NCBI GenBank assembly: GCA_903925075.1
Contig: CAIYDQ010000342.1
Coordinates: 48,138-112,137, forward strand
Origin: an uncultured Geobacter sp.
GTDB lineage: Bacteria; Desulfobacterota; Desulfuromonadia; Geobacterales; Geobacteraceae
Reading direction: 5' to 3'
Length of the DNA: 64,000 nucleotides
The translations under genes were made by a program, and so were the position numbers. The stretch's first letter is position 1. Each line of letters opens with the position of its first letter. The notes below the pieces were generated by a model that saw only the letters and a list, made by a program, of their open reading frames with translations, searched no databases and had not been told where the DNA came from. Below, in pieces: positions 28,038-37,118 of the stretch.

Positions 28038-29090
28038 TTAGCCCACGGCGGCCTTTAGCCTCTCCGCAGCATCCACAACATCCTCCGCCGTCACTGCCGT
28101 CATGCAGCGGTGGTCGGTCGGACATTCCCTTTTCAGGCAGGGAGCGCAGTCGATATCCTTGCGCACCAGCACGCTGTTCTCCGAAAAGGGATAGGTGGTC
28201 CGGTGATCGGTCGAGCCGAAGATGGCCACCAGCGGCACCCCGAAGGCCGCGGCGATGTGCATGGGGCCGGAATCGTTGCTGATGAAGAAGTCGCAGCGCT
28301 TGATCAGCGCCATCAGCTCGCGCACGCTCATCTTGCCGGCCATGTTGAGGCAGCCGCCGCCAAGCGCGGCTTCGATGTCCCCGGCGATGGCGACCTCGGA
28401 CGGCCCGCCCAGCACCAGGATCTTCGCCTGCCATCTTTGCGCCAGCGTCGCCGCGACGGCGGCGAATCTCTCCGGATACCACCTCTTGGCGGAACCGTAG
28501 GCCGCGCCCGGGTTGATGCCGATCAGGAAATCGCCGGGAACGATGCCGGCCAGTTGCAGGGTGGCGGCGGCCTGCCGCTGCTCGGACTCGGTCACGCAGA
28601 GCAACTGCCGCTTCTCGCCGGTCTCGATGCCGAAATGCTTCAGCATCAGCAGATAGTTGTCGACGTGGTGCAGCCCGTCGCCCAGCGCGCGGTGCGCGAA
28701 GCCGTGGGTCAGCAGGAAGCCGCGGCCGTCGCTTTTGTTCCCCATGCGGCGGGGAATGCCGGCAAGAGCGGCGATGAGGGCGGCGTCGAAGGCGCCTTGC
28801 AGCAGGATCGCAAGGTCGAAACGGCGGGCTCTCAGTTCCGCGGCCAGGCGGAGCTTGCCGCCGATGCCCGCGTGTCGCCCTTTCTTGTCGTAGACCAGTA
28901 CCTCGTCGACCCAGTCGTGCGGCGCGAAAAGCCCGGTCACCTGCGGCGTCGCCAGCACGGTGACGCGGGCTTTGGGAAAGGTCTCGCGGACGGCGGACAG
29001 CGCCGGGGTGTTCATCACCGCGTCGCCGATCCAGTTGGTCACCCGCACCAGGATGTTGCCGATCTTGCCGGCATCCAAAGGCTTCGTCAT
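28038..29090 (-). CDS. waaF: LPS heptosyltransferase II
   Basis: A 350-residue GT9 enzyme: NILVRVTNWIGDAVMNTPAL near the N-terminus (the WIGDAVM motif is typical of WaaF), ILLQGAFDAALIAALAGIPR, GINPGAAYGSAKRWYPERF and FFISNDSGPMHIAAAFGVPL. It adds the second heptose. The C-terminus carries the WaaF-type Cys cluster PCLKRECPTDHRCM. Its start overlaps the stop of the tiny Trm112 gene by four bases, so the two are co-translated. About 40 bp separate it from waaC. Confidence 0.93.
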   Translation of the reverse strand: MTKPLDAGKIGNILVRVTNWIGDAVMNTPALSAVRETFPKARVTVLATPQVTGLFAPHDWVDEVLVYDKKGRHAGIGGKLRLAAELRARRFDLAILLQGAFDAALIAALAGIPRRMGNKSDGRGFLLTHGFAHRALGDGLHHVDNYLLMLKHFGIETGEKRQLLCVTESEQRQAAATLQLAGIVPGDFLIGINPGAAYGSAKRWYPERFAAVAATLAQRWQAKILVLGGPSEVAIAGDIEAALGGGCLNMAGKMSVRELMALIKRCDFFISNDSGPMHIAAAFGVPLVAIFGSTDHRTTYPFSENSVLVRKDIDCAPCLKRECPTDHRCMTAVTAEDVVDAAERLKAAVG

Positions 29091-29254
29091 CGCGGGATTT
29101 TTTCCGCCTCACTCAAGAGCAGGATCGGTATGCCGTCCCGCACCGGGAACCTCACGGCGCAGGCAGGGCAGACAAGGGAGCCCTCGGCCTCGCTCAGGGC
29201 GCCGTGGCAGCCCGGGCAGGCCAGTATTTTCAACAGTTCCTCCGAGAGCGTCAT
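29087..29254 (-). CDS. Small Trm112-family zinc-ribbon protein
   Basis: A 55-residue protein starting MTLSEELLKILACPGCHGAL and continuing VCPACAVRFPVRDGIPILL. The two CPxC pairs form a zinc ribbon, and the DGIPILL end is typical of YcaR/Trm112 proteins. The start codon is at 29254, and the stop overlaps the waaF ATG (29087-29090). In other Gram-negatives YcaR-like genes sit beside lpxK. Here lpxK is the next recognised gene upstream, after the coiled-coil gene. Its role in LPS synthesis is unknown; a chaperone or adaptor function is only a guess. Confidence 0.85.
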   Translation of the reverse strand: MTLSEELLKILACPGCHGALSEAEGSLVCPACAVRFPVRDGIPILLLSEAEKIPR

Positions 29255-29357
29255 CCATCTTCCCTTACAACGATCCGCTGTGATTTTGCAGGCGAAATAC
29301 CTTGCCTCTTAATGCGCGCGCCCTTTTTGGCTACCGCTTCCGTGGCGAGCCTGGTGC

Positions 29358-29837
29358 TCAACTTTCCTTTACCAGGTAGATCCCGCCGTGGGCCTCAGTG
29401 TCAGTCCGGTGAGCGGCAAGATCTTCGGACAGCGCGTCGATTTTGGCACTGAGCTTCCCGTCAACCGCGTCGATTTTCCCGCCGAGCCTTTCGTCAACTT
29501 CGTCAATCTTCCTGCAGAGTCTTTCGTCAACTTCGTCAATCTTCCTGCCGAGCCTTTCGTCAACTTCGTCAATCTTCCTGCAGAGTCTTTCGTCAACTTC
29601 GTCAATCTTCCTGCCGAGCCTTTCGTCAACTTCGTCGATCTTCCTGCCGAGTCGTTCGTCAACGGCATCGATCTTCTTGTTCAGAACGTCGATCTTGAAA
29701 TCCACCAAATCAAAGCGATCATCGGTCTTGCGGCTGAGTTCGCGAATCTCGCTGCGAAGCACCTCATGCCCTTCGAGAACCAGGTCGAACTTGCCAAGCA
29801 TGCTTTCGAGAATGACTTCCAGATTTTCTTTCTTCAT
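29358..29837 (-). CDS. Coiled-coil protein with 11-residue repeats
   Basis: A 159-residue protein. After MKKENLEVILESMLGKFDLV it has seven or so tandem copies of the 11-mer KIDEVDERLGR and its variant with Cys (KIDEVDERLCR), around residues 57-135, then a divergent tail (AAHRTDTEAHGGIYLVKES). The charge pattern and the 11-residue period indicate a long right-handed or straight coiled coil. No signal peptide or catalytic motif. The start at 29837 (MKKENLEV) has better context than an upstream in-frame codon. It sits between the Trm112 gene and lpxK; function unknown. Confidence 0.65.
   Translation of the reverse strand: MKKENLEVILESMLGKFDLVLEGHEVLRSEIRELSRKTDDRFDLVDFKIDVLNKKIDAVDERLGRKIDEVDERLGRKIDEVDERLCRKIDEVDERLGRKIDEVDERLCRKIDEVDERLGGKIDAVDGKLSAKIDALSEDLAAHRTDTEAHGGIYLVKES
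29479..29670. repeat. In-frame 33/66-bp tandem repeats within the coiled-coil gene
   Basis: Units of 33 bp, built around TTTCGTCAACTTCGTCAATC, repeat about six times. Two versions alternate (CTGCAGAGTC and CTGCCGAGCC), so the higher-order unit is 66 bp. The repeats are almost identical at DNA level, which suggests recent expansion by slippage or recombination and possible length variation between strains. Confidence 0.85.
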
Positions 29838-29906
29838 ATCTATCCCCCATGCCCCGTCCCGATATTCTCCGGCCCTTGCGCATTCTGCCACAGTTGCACC
29901 GCATTC

Positions 29907-30977
29907 TTAAAGCAATTTCTCCAGCGCGGCGTCCAGCGGGCTCAGGTCGGCGCCGCCGATCTCCAACAGCGCCGCGAAGCAGGGGACCAGCCGGCCGGCA
30001 TGCGGGGCCAGTTTGACGGCGTCCTTCTCGGTGGTGACCAGCAGCGTGGAGCGCGAGGCGACCTGCAACCGGCAGATGGCCGCCACCTCGTCCTCGCCGT
30101 AGCGCGTATGATCCGGGAAGGCGAGCGTGGCGGTGAGCCGCACTCCGCTGGCCTCCAGCAGATCGAAGAAGGCGGCCGGGTCGGCGATCCCGGAGAAGGC
30201 GGTGACCCTCGCGCCGCGCAACGACTCCAAGGCGAGCCGCTCGCCTCCCTCTAGCGGCGCTAGTCCGCTCAGGGCATGGTTGGTCCAGACGCTCGGCTTG
30301 TCCGGGAACAGGTCGGGCTCCCCCGAGTGGGCGCAGCGCGTGTAGACGATCAGGTCGGCGCGGGCGCAGGCCGAGGGGCGCTCCCGCAGGAATCCGGCGG
30401 GGAGGGTGAAGCCGTTGGCGAAGGGCCTGGCCGCGTCCAACAGCAGCAGGTTCAGATCCCGCTGGAGCCGCAGGTGTTGATAGCCGTCGTCAAGGATGAA
30501 GATGTCCGGGTTGAGTTCCTTCAGCGCCAAAAGGCCCGCCCGGTAGCGGTCCGCGCCGATCACCACCATCAGCCCCGGCACCTTGCGCGCCAAGAGGTAC
30601 GGCTCGTCGCCCGACTCCTCCGGCGGCGTCAGCAGGCTCTTGCCGTCCGAGACGATCCGCAACCGGCCGCGCGCCTCGCCGCCGTAACCGCGGGAAAGCA
30701 CCGCTACCCGCAAGCCCCTGCCGATCAGGTCGGCCGCCAGCAGCGCCGTCATCGGCGTCTTGCCGGTGCCGCCGAGGGTAACGTTGCCCACCGATATGAC
30801 CGGCCTGGGGAGCCTTTTGGAAGGGAGCAGCCCCAACCGGTAGCCGTGGGCGCGCAGGGCGAGGAGCAGCCCGTAGGGGCGCGAGGCCAGGCGCAAAAGT
30901 GCCAGCAGCGCCCGGTCGCCGGTTCCCCGCCTTTTGCCGGCAACGAGATCCTCGAAGTAGCGGGAAAGGTCAGCCAC
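29907..30977 (-). CDS. lpxK: Tetraacyldisaccharide 4'-kinase
   Basis: A 356-residue enzyme that phosphorylates the 4' position of the lipid A disaccharide. Visible: the P-loop [20 protein letters not shown] (about residues 60-80), [30 protein letters not shown] (about 155) and [13 protein letters not shown] near the end. The GTG at 30977 follows GGAGG and overlaps the waaA stop by eight bases, so I prefer it to the upstream in-frame codon. Complete and normal for the family. Confidence 0.93.
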   Translation of the reverse strand: MADLSRYFEDLVAGKRRGTGDRALLALLRLASRPYGLLLALRAHGYRLGLLPSKRLPRPVISVGNVTLGGTGKTPMTALLAADLIGRGLRVAVLSRGYGGEARGRLRIVSDGKSLLTPPEESGDEPYLLARKVPGLMVVIGADRYRAGLLALKELNPDIFILDDGYQHLRLQRDLNLLLLDAARPFANGFTLPAGFLRERPSACARADLIVYTRCAHSGEPDLFPDKPSVWTNHALSGLAPLEGGERLALESLRGARVTAFSGIADPAAFFDLLEASGVRLTATLAFPDHTRYGEDEVAAICRLQVASRSTLLVTTEKDAVKLAPHAGRLVPCFAALLEIGGADLSPLDAALEKLL

Positions 30978-32337
30978 GCTCCCCTCCTCCCCCGTCGGAC
31001 GACGCCGGTCGTCCGCCGGCCAGGCAGGCGGCAACCGCCTCCAGGTGGCGCTCCGCGGCGCCGGAGTTCTCCTCGATGATCCTCAGTCCCTGGCTTCCGA
31101 TGGCGCGGCGACGCTCGGCGTCTCCCGCCAGCAAGCGAAGCTGCTCGGCGAGGCCGCGGGCGTCGGGCACCAGCACCCCCGCTCCGTGGCGCAGGAACAG
31201 CGCCGTGATCTCCCGGAAGTTGTGCGTGTGCGGCCCGAACATGACGGGCACCCCGCAGGAGGCGGGCTCCAGCGGGTTATGGCCGCCGGTCGGGACCAGG
31301 CTGCCGCCCATGAACACCAGGTCGGAGACGGCAAAGAGCCTCATCAACTCGCCGACGCTGTCCAATAGCAGCGCCTCGCCGGGTAGAAGCGGCGAGCCGG
31401 CGCCGGTCAGGGAGCTGCGCAGCCGAAAGGATATGCCGCTTTTGCGCAGCAATTCGGCGACGGCGGGGGCGCGCTCGGGGTGGCGCGGCGCAAGCACCAG
31501 GAAATGCGCCGCCGACCCCGCCGGCAGCGCCCGGTAGGCGGCCAGCACCTGCTCCTCTTCGCCTTCATGCGTGCTGGCGGCGGTGAAGACCAGGGCGTTT
31601 GCCGGGATGCCATACTGCTCCTTGAGCAGGGCCTTTTGCTCCGGCGTCGACTGTCGCGCAGCGATCTCGTACTTCAGGTTGCCGGCCACGCGCACCTTTT
31701 CGGGCGCGGCGCCGATCGCCTCGATGCGGGAGGCGTCCAGCGCCGTCTGCATGCAAAAGGTCGAGATATTGGCGAGCACCGGCCGGAAGAACCAGGCGAA
31801 GCGCAGGTAGCGGTGGTAGGAGCGGTCCGAGATGCGGCCGTTGGCGAGCAGCACCGGTATCCGCAGACGGCGGGCCCGGGCGATGAAGTTCGGCCAGATT
31901 TCCGTCTCCATCACCACCACCAGCTCGGGGCGGATCGTTTCCAGAACCGCCGCCACGGCGAAGGGGTAATCGAAGGGGAAGTAGATGCACAGGTCGGCGA
32001 GGCCGCTTTGCAGCGCCACGGAGCGGCCGGTCTCGGTGCCGTTGGAGAGCACCAGCCGTTTCTCCGGGTAGCGCGCCTTCAGCCCTTTCAGTAGCGGCAG
32101 CACCGCGATGGTCTCGCCGACCGAGACCGCGTGCACCAGGATGGTCCGGCCCCCACTGATCCGCTCCAGCTCGGCCGCCGGAATCAGCCCGAAGCGCTCC
32201 CGCAGCGCCAAGGGTCTCCCCCGGCGCAGCGAGCGGTAGGCGTGATAGGGGATGAGCACGGGGAGGAGCGCCAGGAGCAGCAGATTGTAGAAAAAGTTGA
32301 CCATGCGGGGAAAGACCTTATCTGACTGTTTCTTCAT
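30970..32337 (-). CDS. waaA: 3-deoxy-D-manno-octulosonic acid transferase
   Basis: A 455-residue Kdo transferase with an N-terminal membrane anchor ([19 protein letters not shown]), [39 protein letters not shown] (WaaA acceptor region, about residue 128), [19 protein letters not shown] and [19 protein letters not shown] (the Kdo-transferase C-terminal signature). It attaches Kdo to lipid IVA. Its start overlaps the PAP2 gene by 20 bases; an alternative ATG lies at 32304. It overlaps lpxK by eight bases. Confidence 0.94.
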   Translation of the reverse strand: MKKQSDKVFPRMVNFFYNLLLLALLPVLIPYHAYRSLRRGRPLALRERFGLIPAAELERISGGRTILVHAVSVGETIAVLPLLKGLKARYPEKRLVLSNGTETGRSVALQSGLADLCIYFPFDYPFAVAAVLETIRPELVVVMETEIWPNFIARARRLRIPVLLANGRISDRSYHRYLRFAWFFRPVLANISTFCMQTALDASRIEAIGAAPEKVRVAGNLKYEIAARQSTPEQKALLKEQYGIPANALVFTAASTHEGEEEQVLAAYRALPAGSAAHFLVLAPRHPERAPAVAELLRKSGISFRLRSSLTGAGSPLLPGEALLLDSVGELMRLFAVSDLVFMGGSLVPTGGHNPLEPASCGVPVMFGPHTHNFREITALFLRHGAGVLVPDARGLAEQLRLLAGDAERRRAIGSQGLRIIEENSGAAERHLEAVAACLAGGRPASSDGGGGERG

Positions 32338-33001
32338 CCAGCCGCAGCAGCCGGCTGAGCGCCAGGCCGACCAGGTAGACTATCCCTCCGGCCCAGAGCA
32401 CGTCGCTGGGGAAGTGCCCGCCCTGCGCCATGCGCGCCACTCCCATGAGGACGCCGTAGGCAAGTCCCCCGGCCAACGCCAGCAGCGCGTAACCCCTGGC
32501 GCGGCGCCTGAGCACGAAGTACGGGCAGATGAGATAAAAGGCCGCCGACGCGTGACCCGAGGGAAAAGAATGTCCATCGCCGGAGGCGCCCCGCTCCCAG
32601 ACCTGGTGGTAGGGCATTTTTTCCGCGCCGCCGAAAACCTGGAGCTGGGCGGGCCGCGGCCTCCCCCAGTGGTTCTTGAAGATGGTGTTCACCACCAGCC
32701 CCGGGCCGAGCGCCAAGAGCAGCACCAAGAACAGCGCGCTCTTCCTGAGGGCCGAGGCCCGGGCCGAGAAATACCCGGCGACCAGCACCACGAGGGCCGC
32801 TCCCCCGCACAGATACGCCGGCAGCACCCCGAAACGGTACAGAAAGCGCCAGGGGTTGAGCGCCCTTCCCACCCAGACCCCCTGCTGATAAAAATGTCCT
32901 TCCAGGGTCAGGTCCAGACCGCTGACGGCGATCAGCGCCGTGCAGATCGCCAGGATCGCCACCGGCACCAGGAACTCCCGCAGCGTCTCCTTAGCCGGCA
33001 T
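32318..33001 (-). CDS. PAP2-family membrane phosphatase
   Basis: A 227-residue integral membrane protein with about six helices and the full PAP2 signature: KNHWGRPRP (KX6RP), SFPSGHASAAFYLI (PSGH) and RMAQGGHFPSDVLWAGG (RX5HX3D; the usual serine before the arginine is alanine). Within this lipid A cluster a lipid A phosphatase (LpxE/LpxF-like) or an undecaprenyl-pyrophosphate phosphatase is the most likely function. The sequence alone cannot decide. It overlaps waaA by 20 bases and lpxL by 11 bases. Confidence 0.85.
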   Translation of the reverse strand: MPAKETLREFLVPVAILAICTALIAVSGLDLTLEGHFYQQGVWVGRALNPWRFLYRFGVLPAYLCGGAALVVLVAGYFSARASALRKSALFLVLLLALGPGLVVNTIFKNHWGRPRPAQLQVFGGAEKMPYHQVWERGASGDGHSFPSGHASAAFYLICPYFVLRRRARGYALLALAGGLAYGVLMGVARMAQGGHFPSDVLWAGGIVYLVGLALSRLLRLDEETVR

Positions 33002-33941
33002 GAGCGCTCTCCGCCTCGCGCCTGTCCACGGCGCCGCTCTCGGGGGCGCGCTTCCAGCGCTTGTGGATCCAATACCACTGGGTCGGATGCTCGATGACGT
33101 ACTCCTCGATGTAGCGGGTGAGGCCGGCGGCGTCTTCGGCCGCGCAGAGCTCTGCGTCCTCGGCCTGCGACGGCTGGTATTCCGGATAAATGGTGATGAC
33201 GTGGGCGTCCCCCTCGCGGTGGATGAAGGCCGGAAGCAGCGGCGCTCCGCTCTTGCGCGCGATCAGCGCGGGGAGCTTCATGGTCCAGGCCGGACGCCCG
33301 ATGAAATCCACCAGTACTCCTTCGCTTGGCTGCACCGCCTGGTCGATCAGCATGCCGACCGTCTCCTGCCGCTTGAAGGCGGCGAACATGTGGCGCAGCG
33401 CGCCGTGCCGGTAGATCACCCCGTTGCCGTAGGCCTTGCGGATCCGCTCGGTCAGCGCGTTCAGGCTCAGGTTGTCCTGGCGCCTGGCCACCACCGAGAT
33501 CTCGTGCTGCCTGGCGCCGAAGGAGAGGGCGAGCAGCTCCCAGTTGCCGCAGTGCCCGGTGATGAAGGCCACTCCCTTCCCCTTGGCGTGCGCCTGCCAA
33601 TAATGCTCGATCCCCCGGAACTCCACCGCGTCGATGATGGCGCGCCCCCGGCCGTGATAGATCTTGCAGGTCTCCGCCACCGAGCGCCCCAGGTTTTCGA
33701 AGGTTTCCAGCACCAGCGCTCGCGGCGAGCCCCCCGCCCACCCCGGCTGCCGCTCCAGAAAGGCAAGGGAGCGCGAGACGTTGTCGACGGCGATGCGCCG
33801 CCTTTTGGCCAGCAGCAGGAAGAAGGCCCGCCCCAGCCAGCGCCCGGCGCAAAGCGCCAGGGCATGCGGGAGGAGCGCGAAGGCCAGGGAGATCGCCAGG
33901 AAGAAACCGGTTTCCAACTGCCAGCGGATCTTTTTCAGCAC
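32991..33941 (-). CDS. lpxL: Lipid A late acyltransferase (LpxL/HtrB family)
   Basis: A 316-residue enzyme with one N-terminal membrane segment (LETGFFLAISLAFALLPHA) and the catalytic HX4E motif in FITGHCGNWELLALSFG (about residue 128). Also RIRKAYGNGVIYRHGAL and GMLIDQAVQPSEGVLVDFIG, the usual family motifs. It adds a secondary acyl chain to Kdo-lipid IVA. LpxL and LpxM cannot be told apart by eye. It overlaps msbA by seven bases and the PAP2 gene by 11. Confidence 0.88.
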   Translation of the reverse strand: MLKKIRWQLETGFFLAISLAFALLPHALALCAGRWLGRAFFLLLAKRRRIAVDNVSRSLAFLERQPGWAGGSPRALVLETFENLGRSVAETCKIYHGRGRAIIDAVEFRGIEHYWQAHAKGKGVAFITGHCGNWELLALSFGARQHEISVVARRQDNLSLNALTERIRKAYGNGVIYRHGALRHMFAAFKRQETVGMLIDQAVQPSEGVLVDFIGRPAWTMKLPALIARKSGAPLLPAFIHREGDAHVITIYPEYQPSQAEDAELCAAEDAAGLTRYIEEYVIEHPTQWYWIHKRWKRAPESGAVDRREAESAHAG

Positions 33942-35665
33942 GTTCCGGTCTGGTTGAATTGCATGCCGTGCAGACGGCTGTAGAGCCCATCGTTGGCCAA
34001 GAGCGCCTGATGGCTCCCCATCTCCACGATGGTCCCCTTTTCGAGCACGATGATGCGATCGGCATGGACGATGGTGGAAAGGCGGTGGGCGATGACGAAG
34101 GTGGTGCGGTTGGCCATCAGGTTGTTGAGCGCCGCCTGCACCATCTGCTCGCTCTCGGTGTCGAGCGCGCTGGTCGCCTCGTCCAGGATCAGGATGGGGG
34201 CGTCCTTCAAGATGGCGCGGGCGATGCAGATGCGCTGGCGCTGGCCGCCGGAGAGCCGCACGCCGCGGTCGCCGATGTTGGTCTGATACCCCTCGGGCAG
34301 CTCCAGTATGAAGTCGTGGGCGAAGGCGGCCAGGGCCGCCTGCTCGACCTCGACGTCGCTGGCCTCGGTCTTGCCGTAGCGGATGTTGTTGGCGATGGTG
34401 TCGTTGAACAGGATGGTCTCCTGATCCACCAGCGCCACCTGGTTCAAAAGGCTCTTCAGGGTGGCGCCGCGAATATCGCGGCCGTCCACCAGCACCGCAC
34501 CCTCGGTCGGATCGTAGAAGCGCGTGATCAGCGAGACCAGGGTGGTCTTGCCTCCCCCGGACGGCCCGACCAGCGCCACCACCTCGCCGCGGCGGGCCGT
34601 GAGGTTGAGGCCGCGCAGCACGTAGTCGTCGTCGTAGCGGAAGGAGACCTCCCTGAACTCGACCTCTCCCAGCGCCCGCCCGAGATCGGTCGCGTCGGGG
34701 GCGTCCTTGATCTCAGGGACCTGGTCGATGATCTCGAAGACCCGTTCGGCAGCTCCCATCGAGCGCTGCATGACGTTGTAGGAAGAGAGCAGGTTCTTGA
34801 TCGGCCGGTAGACGAGTATCATGCCGGTGATGAAGGAGAAAAACTCCGAGGCGCTCATCGTCCCCTTCATGACGCTGTTGCCCCCCACCCAGACGACGGT
34901 GGCCACGCCGAAGGAGGTGATGAACTCGATCAGCGGCGTGGAAATCCCCTCGTATTTCATGCTCTTGCGGGAGAAGTAGTAAAACTCCCGGTTGGTTTTC
35001 TTGAACTTCTCTATCTCCCGCCCCTCGAGGCCGAAGGCCTTGATCACCTTGATGCCGGAGAAGGTCTCCTGGAGAATGGAGGCGATGTCCCCCATCTTTC
35101 CCTGACCCTGCTTCGCCATGTTCTTCATCTTCTTGCCGAGCTTTTGGGCCGGATAGACGGTGGCCGGGATCACCACGAAGGTGATGATGGCGAGCTTCCA
35201 GTTGCGGTAAAAGACGATCCCCAAAAGCGCCGCCGCGGAGAAGCCGTCGCGGAAGACGCCGGTGATGATGGAGGCGACCCCCTCCTGCATCACGTTGACG
35301 TCGTTCATGATGCGGGACATGAGCACGCCGGTCGGCTGCCGGTTGAAGAAGCCGACGCTCAGGCGCATGTTTTTCTGGTAGATGTCGTTGCGCACGTCCT
35401 GCACGGCCAACTGCCCCGCGGTGCGGATGAAATAATCGTTGGTGAAACGGCACAGGCCGCGCACCGCGTACATGACGATGATGCCGAAGGGGAGCAGCAC
35501 GAAGATGTGCCGGTCCTGCCCGGAAAAGATCCGCTTCAGGACGGGCTCCACCAGGTAGGTGATGGCGCCGTCCATGCTGCCGACTCCCAAAGAGCCGACC
35601 GCAGCCAGTACGATACGCCAGAGATAGGGACGGCAGTATTCCAGTAAGCGTGCAAACTTGGTCAT
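33935..35665 (-). CDS. msbA: Lipid A export ABC transporter MsbA
   Basis: A 576-residue half-transporter: six transmembrane helices in residues 1-320 (for example VLAAVGSLGVGSMDGAITYL, FGIIVMYAVRGLCRF) and a C-terminal ATPase domain with GPSGGGKTTLVSLITRFYDP (Walker A, about 373), LSGGQRQRICIARAI (signature, about 478) and PILILDEATSALD (Walker B). It flips lipid A-core across the inner membrane. In line with waaA-PAP2-lpxL on the same strand and overlapping lpxL by seven bases. Full length. Confidence 0.95.
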   Translation of the reverse strand: MTKFARLLEYCRPYLWRIVLAAVGSLGVGSMDGAITYLVEPVLKRIFSGQDRHIFVLLPFGIIVMYAVRGLCRFTNDYFIRTAGQLAVQDVRNDIYQKNMRLSVGFFNRQPTGVLMSRIMNDVNVMQEGVASIITGVFRDGFSAAALLGIVFYRNWKLAIITFVVIPATVYPAQKLGKKMKNMAKQGQGKMGDIASILQETFSGIKVIKAFGLEGREIEKFKKTNREFYYFSRKSMKYEGISTPLIEFITSFGVATVVWVGGNSVMKGTMSASEFFSFITGMILVYRPIKNLLSSYNVMQRSMGAAERVFEIIDQVPEIKDAPDATDLGRALGEVEFREVSFRYDDDYVLRGLNLTARRGEVVALVGPSGGGKTTLVSLITRFYDPTEGAVLVDGRDIRGATLKSLLNQVALVDQETILFNDTIANNIRYGKTEASDVEVEQAALAAFAHDFILELPEGYQTNIGDRGVRLSGGQRQRICIARAILKDAPILILDEATSALDTESEQMVQAALNNLMANRTTFVIAHRLSTIVHADRIIVLEKGTIVEMGSHQALLANDGLYSRLHGMQFNQTGTC

Positions 35666-35706
35666 GTTAAATAACGTTCCTTTTACCGATCAGAAATCCG
35701 ATCAGA

Positions 35707-36861
35707 TCAAATCCGATCGGATCCGATCATATCCGTTGCCACCGCCGCCAGCCTCGCCAGCGCGCCGCCGCTGCCGAGCCTGGTCCTGACGCCGGCCAGC
35801 CCCTCGCGGATCTGCGCGGCGTACGCTTGGTCATTGAGTATCCGTTCTATTTCCCCGGCGATCGCGCCCGGCTCGGCCTCGTGCTGGATCAGCTCCCTCA
35901 CCACCCGTTTTTCGGCGACGATGTTGCAGATGCCGATGTGCGCGACGTTGATCACCCGCTTGCCGATCTCGTAGGTCAAGGGAGAGACCTTGTAGATCAA
36001 CACCATCGGCACGCCGACCAGGGCGAGTTCCATGATCACCGTGCCGGAGACCGAGATGGCCGCGTCGCAGGCGGTCATCAGGTCGTGGTTGCGGCCGGAG
36101 ACCACGGTCACCGGCAGTTCGCACTCCGCCAGGTAGGGGGCGAGGTCCTCGGCGCGCAGCGACGAGGCGAGCGGCAGCACGAACTGCAGCTCGGGGAAGC
36201 GCGCGCGCAGGAGCCGCGCCGCCTGCAAGATCACCGGCAGCAGTTTCTTCAGCACCGACTTGCGGCTGCCGGGGAAAAGCCCCACCGTCCTTCGCGCCGG
36301 GTCGAGCCCGAGCGAGGCCAGCGCCTCGCCGCGCGTCATCCCGGGGCGCACCATGTCGAGCAGCGGGTGCCCCACGAAGCTCACCGGTATGCCTGCCTTT
36401 TCGTAAAAGGGGACCTCGAACGGGAACAGCACCGCCATCCGGTCGACCACGCGGCCGATCCCTTTGACCCGGCCGCTCCGCCAGGCCCAGACCTGCGGGC
36501 TGATGAAGTACAGCACCTTCACCCCAGCCCGCTTCGCCACCCGGGCGAGCCTCAGGTTGAAGTCGGGGTAATCGATCAGGATCAAAAGCTTGGGGGGAGC
36601 CGCCAGCAGCCTGGCCTTGAGGATGTTGAAGCCCTTGACGATCACCGGAAGCTGTCCCAGCACCTCGACGATGCCCATGACCGCCATGACGTTCGCGTCC
36701 ACCAGCGTGTCCACGCCCGCCTGGCGCATGCAGTCCCCGCCCATGCCGAAAAAAACGGCGTCCGGGGAGAGAGCGCGCATTTCAGCCGCCAGCTTGGCGC
36801 CGTACATGTCGCCCGAGGCCTCTCCGGCGACGATCATCACTGCTTCGTTTTTTTCAGGCAA
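35707..36861 (-). CDS. lpxB: Lipid-A-disaccharide synthase
   Basis: A 384-residue GT19 enzyme. MIVAGEASGDMYGAKLAAEM is the family start; DYPDFNLRLARVAKRAGVKV, YFISPQVWAWRSGRVKGIGR and SFVGHPLLDMV are the donor and acceptor region motifs, and SVSGTVIMELALVGVPMVLI is the C-terminal signature. It condenses UDP-2,3-diacylglucosamine and lipid X. In many Geobacterales lpxA, an oxidoreductase gene and lpxI lie upstream of lpxB. Here the 257-bp spacer upstream holds only repeats, and no lpxI is seen. Confidence 0.95.
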   Translation of the reverse strand: MPEKNEAVMIVAGEASGDMYGAKLAAEMRALSPDAVFFGMGGDCMRQAGVDTLVDANVMAVMGIVEVLGQLPVIVKGFNILKARLLAAPPKLLILIDYPDFNLRLARVAKRAGVKVLYFISPQVWAWRSGRVKGIGRVVDRMAVLFPFEVPFYEKAGIPVSFVGHPLLDMVRPGMTRGEALASLGLDPARRTVGLFPGSRKSVLKKLLPVILQAARLLRARFPELQFVLPLASSLRAEDLAPYLAECELPVTVVSGRNHDLMTACDAAISVSGTVIMELALVGVPMVLIYKVSPLTYEIGKRVINVAHIGICNIVAEKRVVRELIQHEAEPGAIAGEIERILNDQAYAAQIREGLAGVRTRLGSGGALARLAAVATDMIGSDRI

Positions 36862-37009
36862 GCACGGTCCTCGTCAAAGCCATAGGGGGAGCAATCGGGG
36901 AGGAAGAGGAGTTCAGGATTTCAGGATCAAGACGGTTTGCAAACAACTTCGAACGTACTTTCACTCAGCCCACCACCAAATCCGCCAAAGGAGCCGGTGG
37001 GCGCAAACG

Positions 37010-37076
37010 GGCGAATACAAGATTCGCCCCTACCGAACACGGACGATTGCCGTAGGGGCGAACCTTGTGTTCGCCC
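37010..37076. repeat. Paired REP-like palindromes in opposite orientation
   Basis: The left element GGGCGAATACAAGATTCGCC (continuing to 37033) and the right element GTAGGGGCGAACCTTGTGTT (37052-37076) are near-reverse complements of each other, each itself a hairpin. The same sequence appears as a complete 29-base palindrome at 49811. This pairing resembles BIME elements, which arise from REP units. It lies in the spacer between lpxA and lpxB, whose remaining bases show no gene. Confidence 0.8.
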
Positions 37077-37118
37077 TGTTTATTGTGATGATGCCTTTTT
37101 GCCTACCCACAATCCGCT

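Noticed and set aside
29479..29670. CRISPR-like repeat array
   Set aside because: The 33-bp units are direct, in frame and without spacers; they code the coiled-coil repeats.
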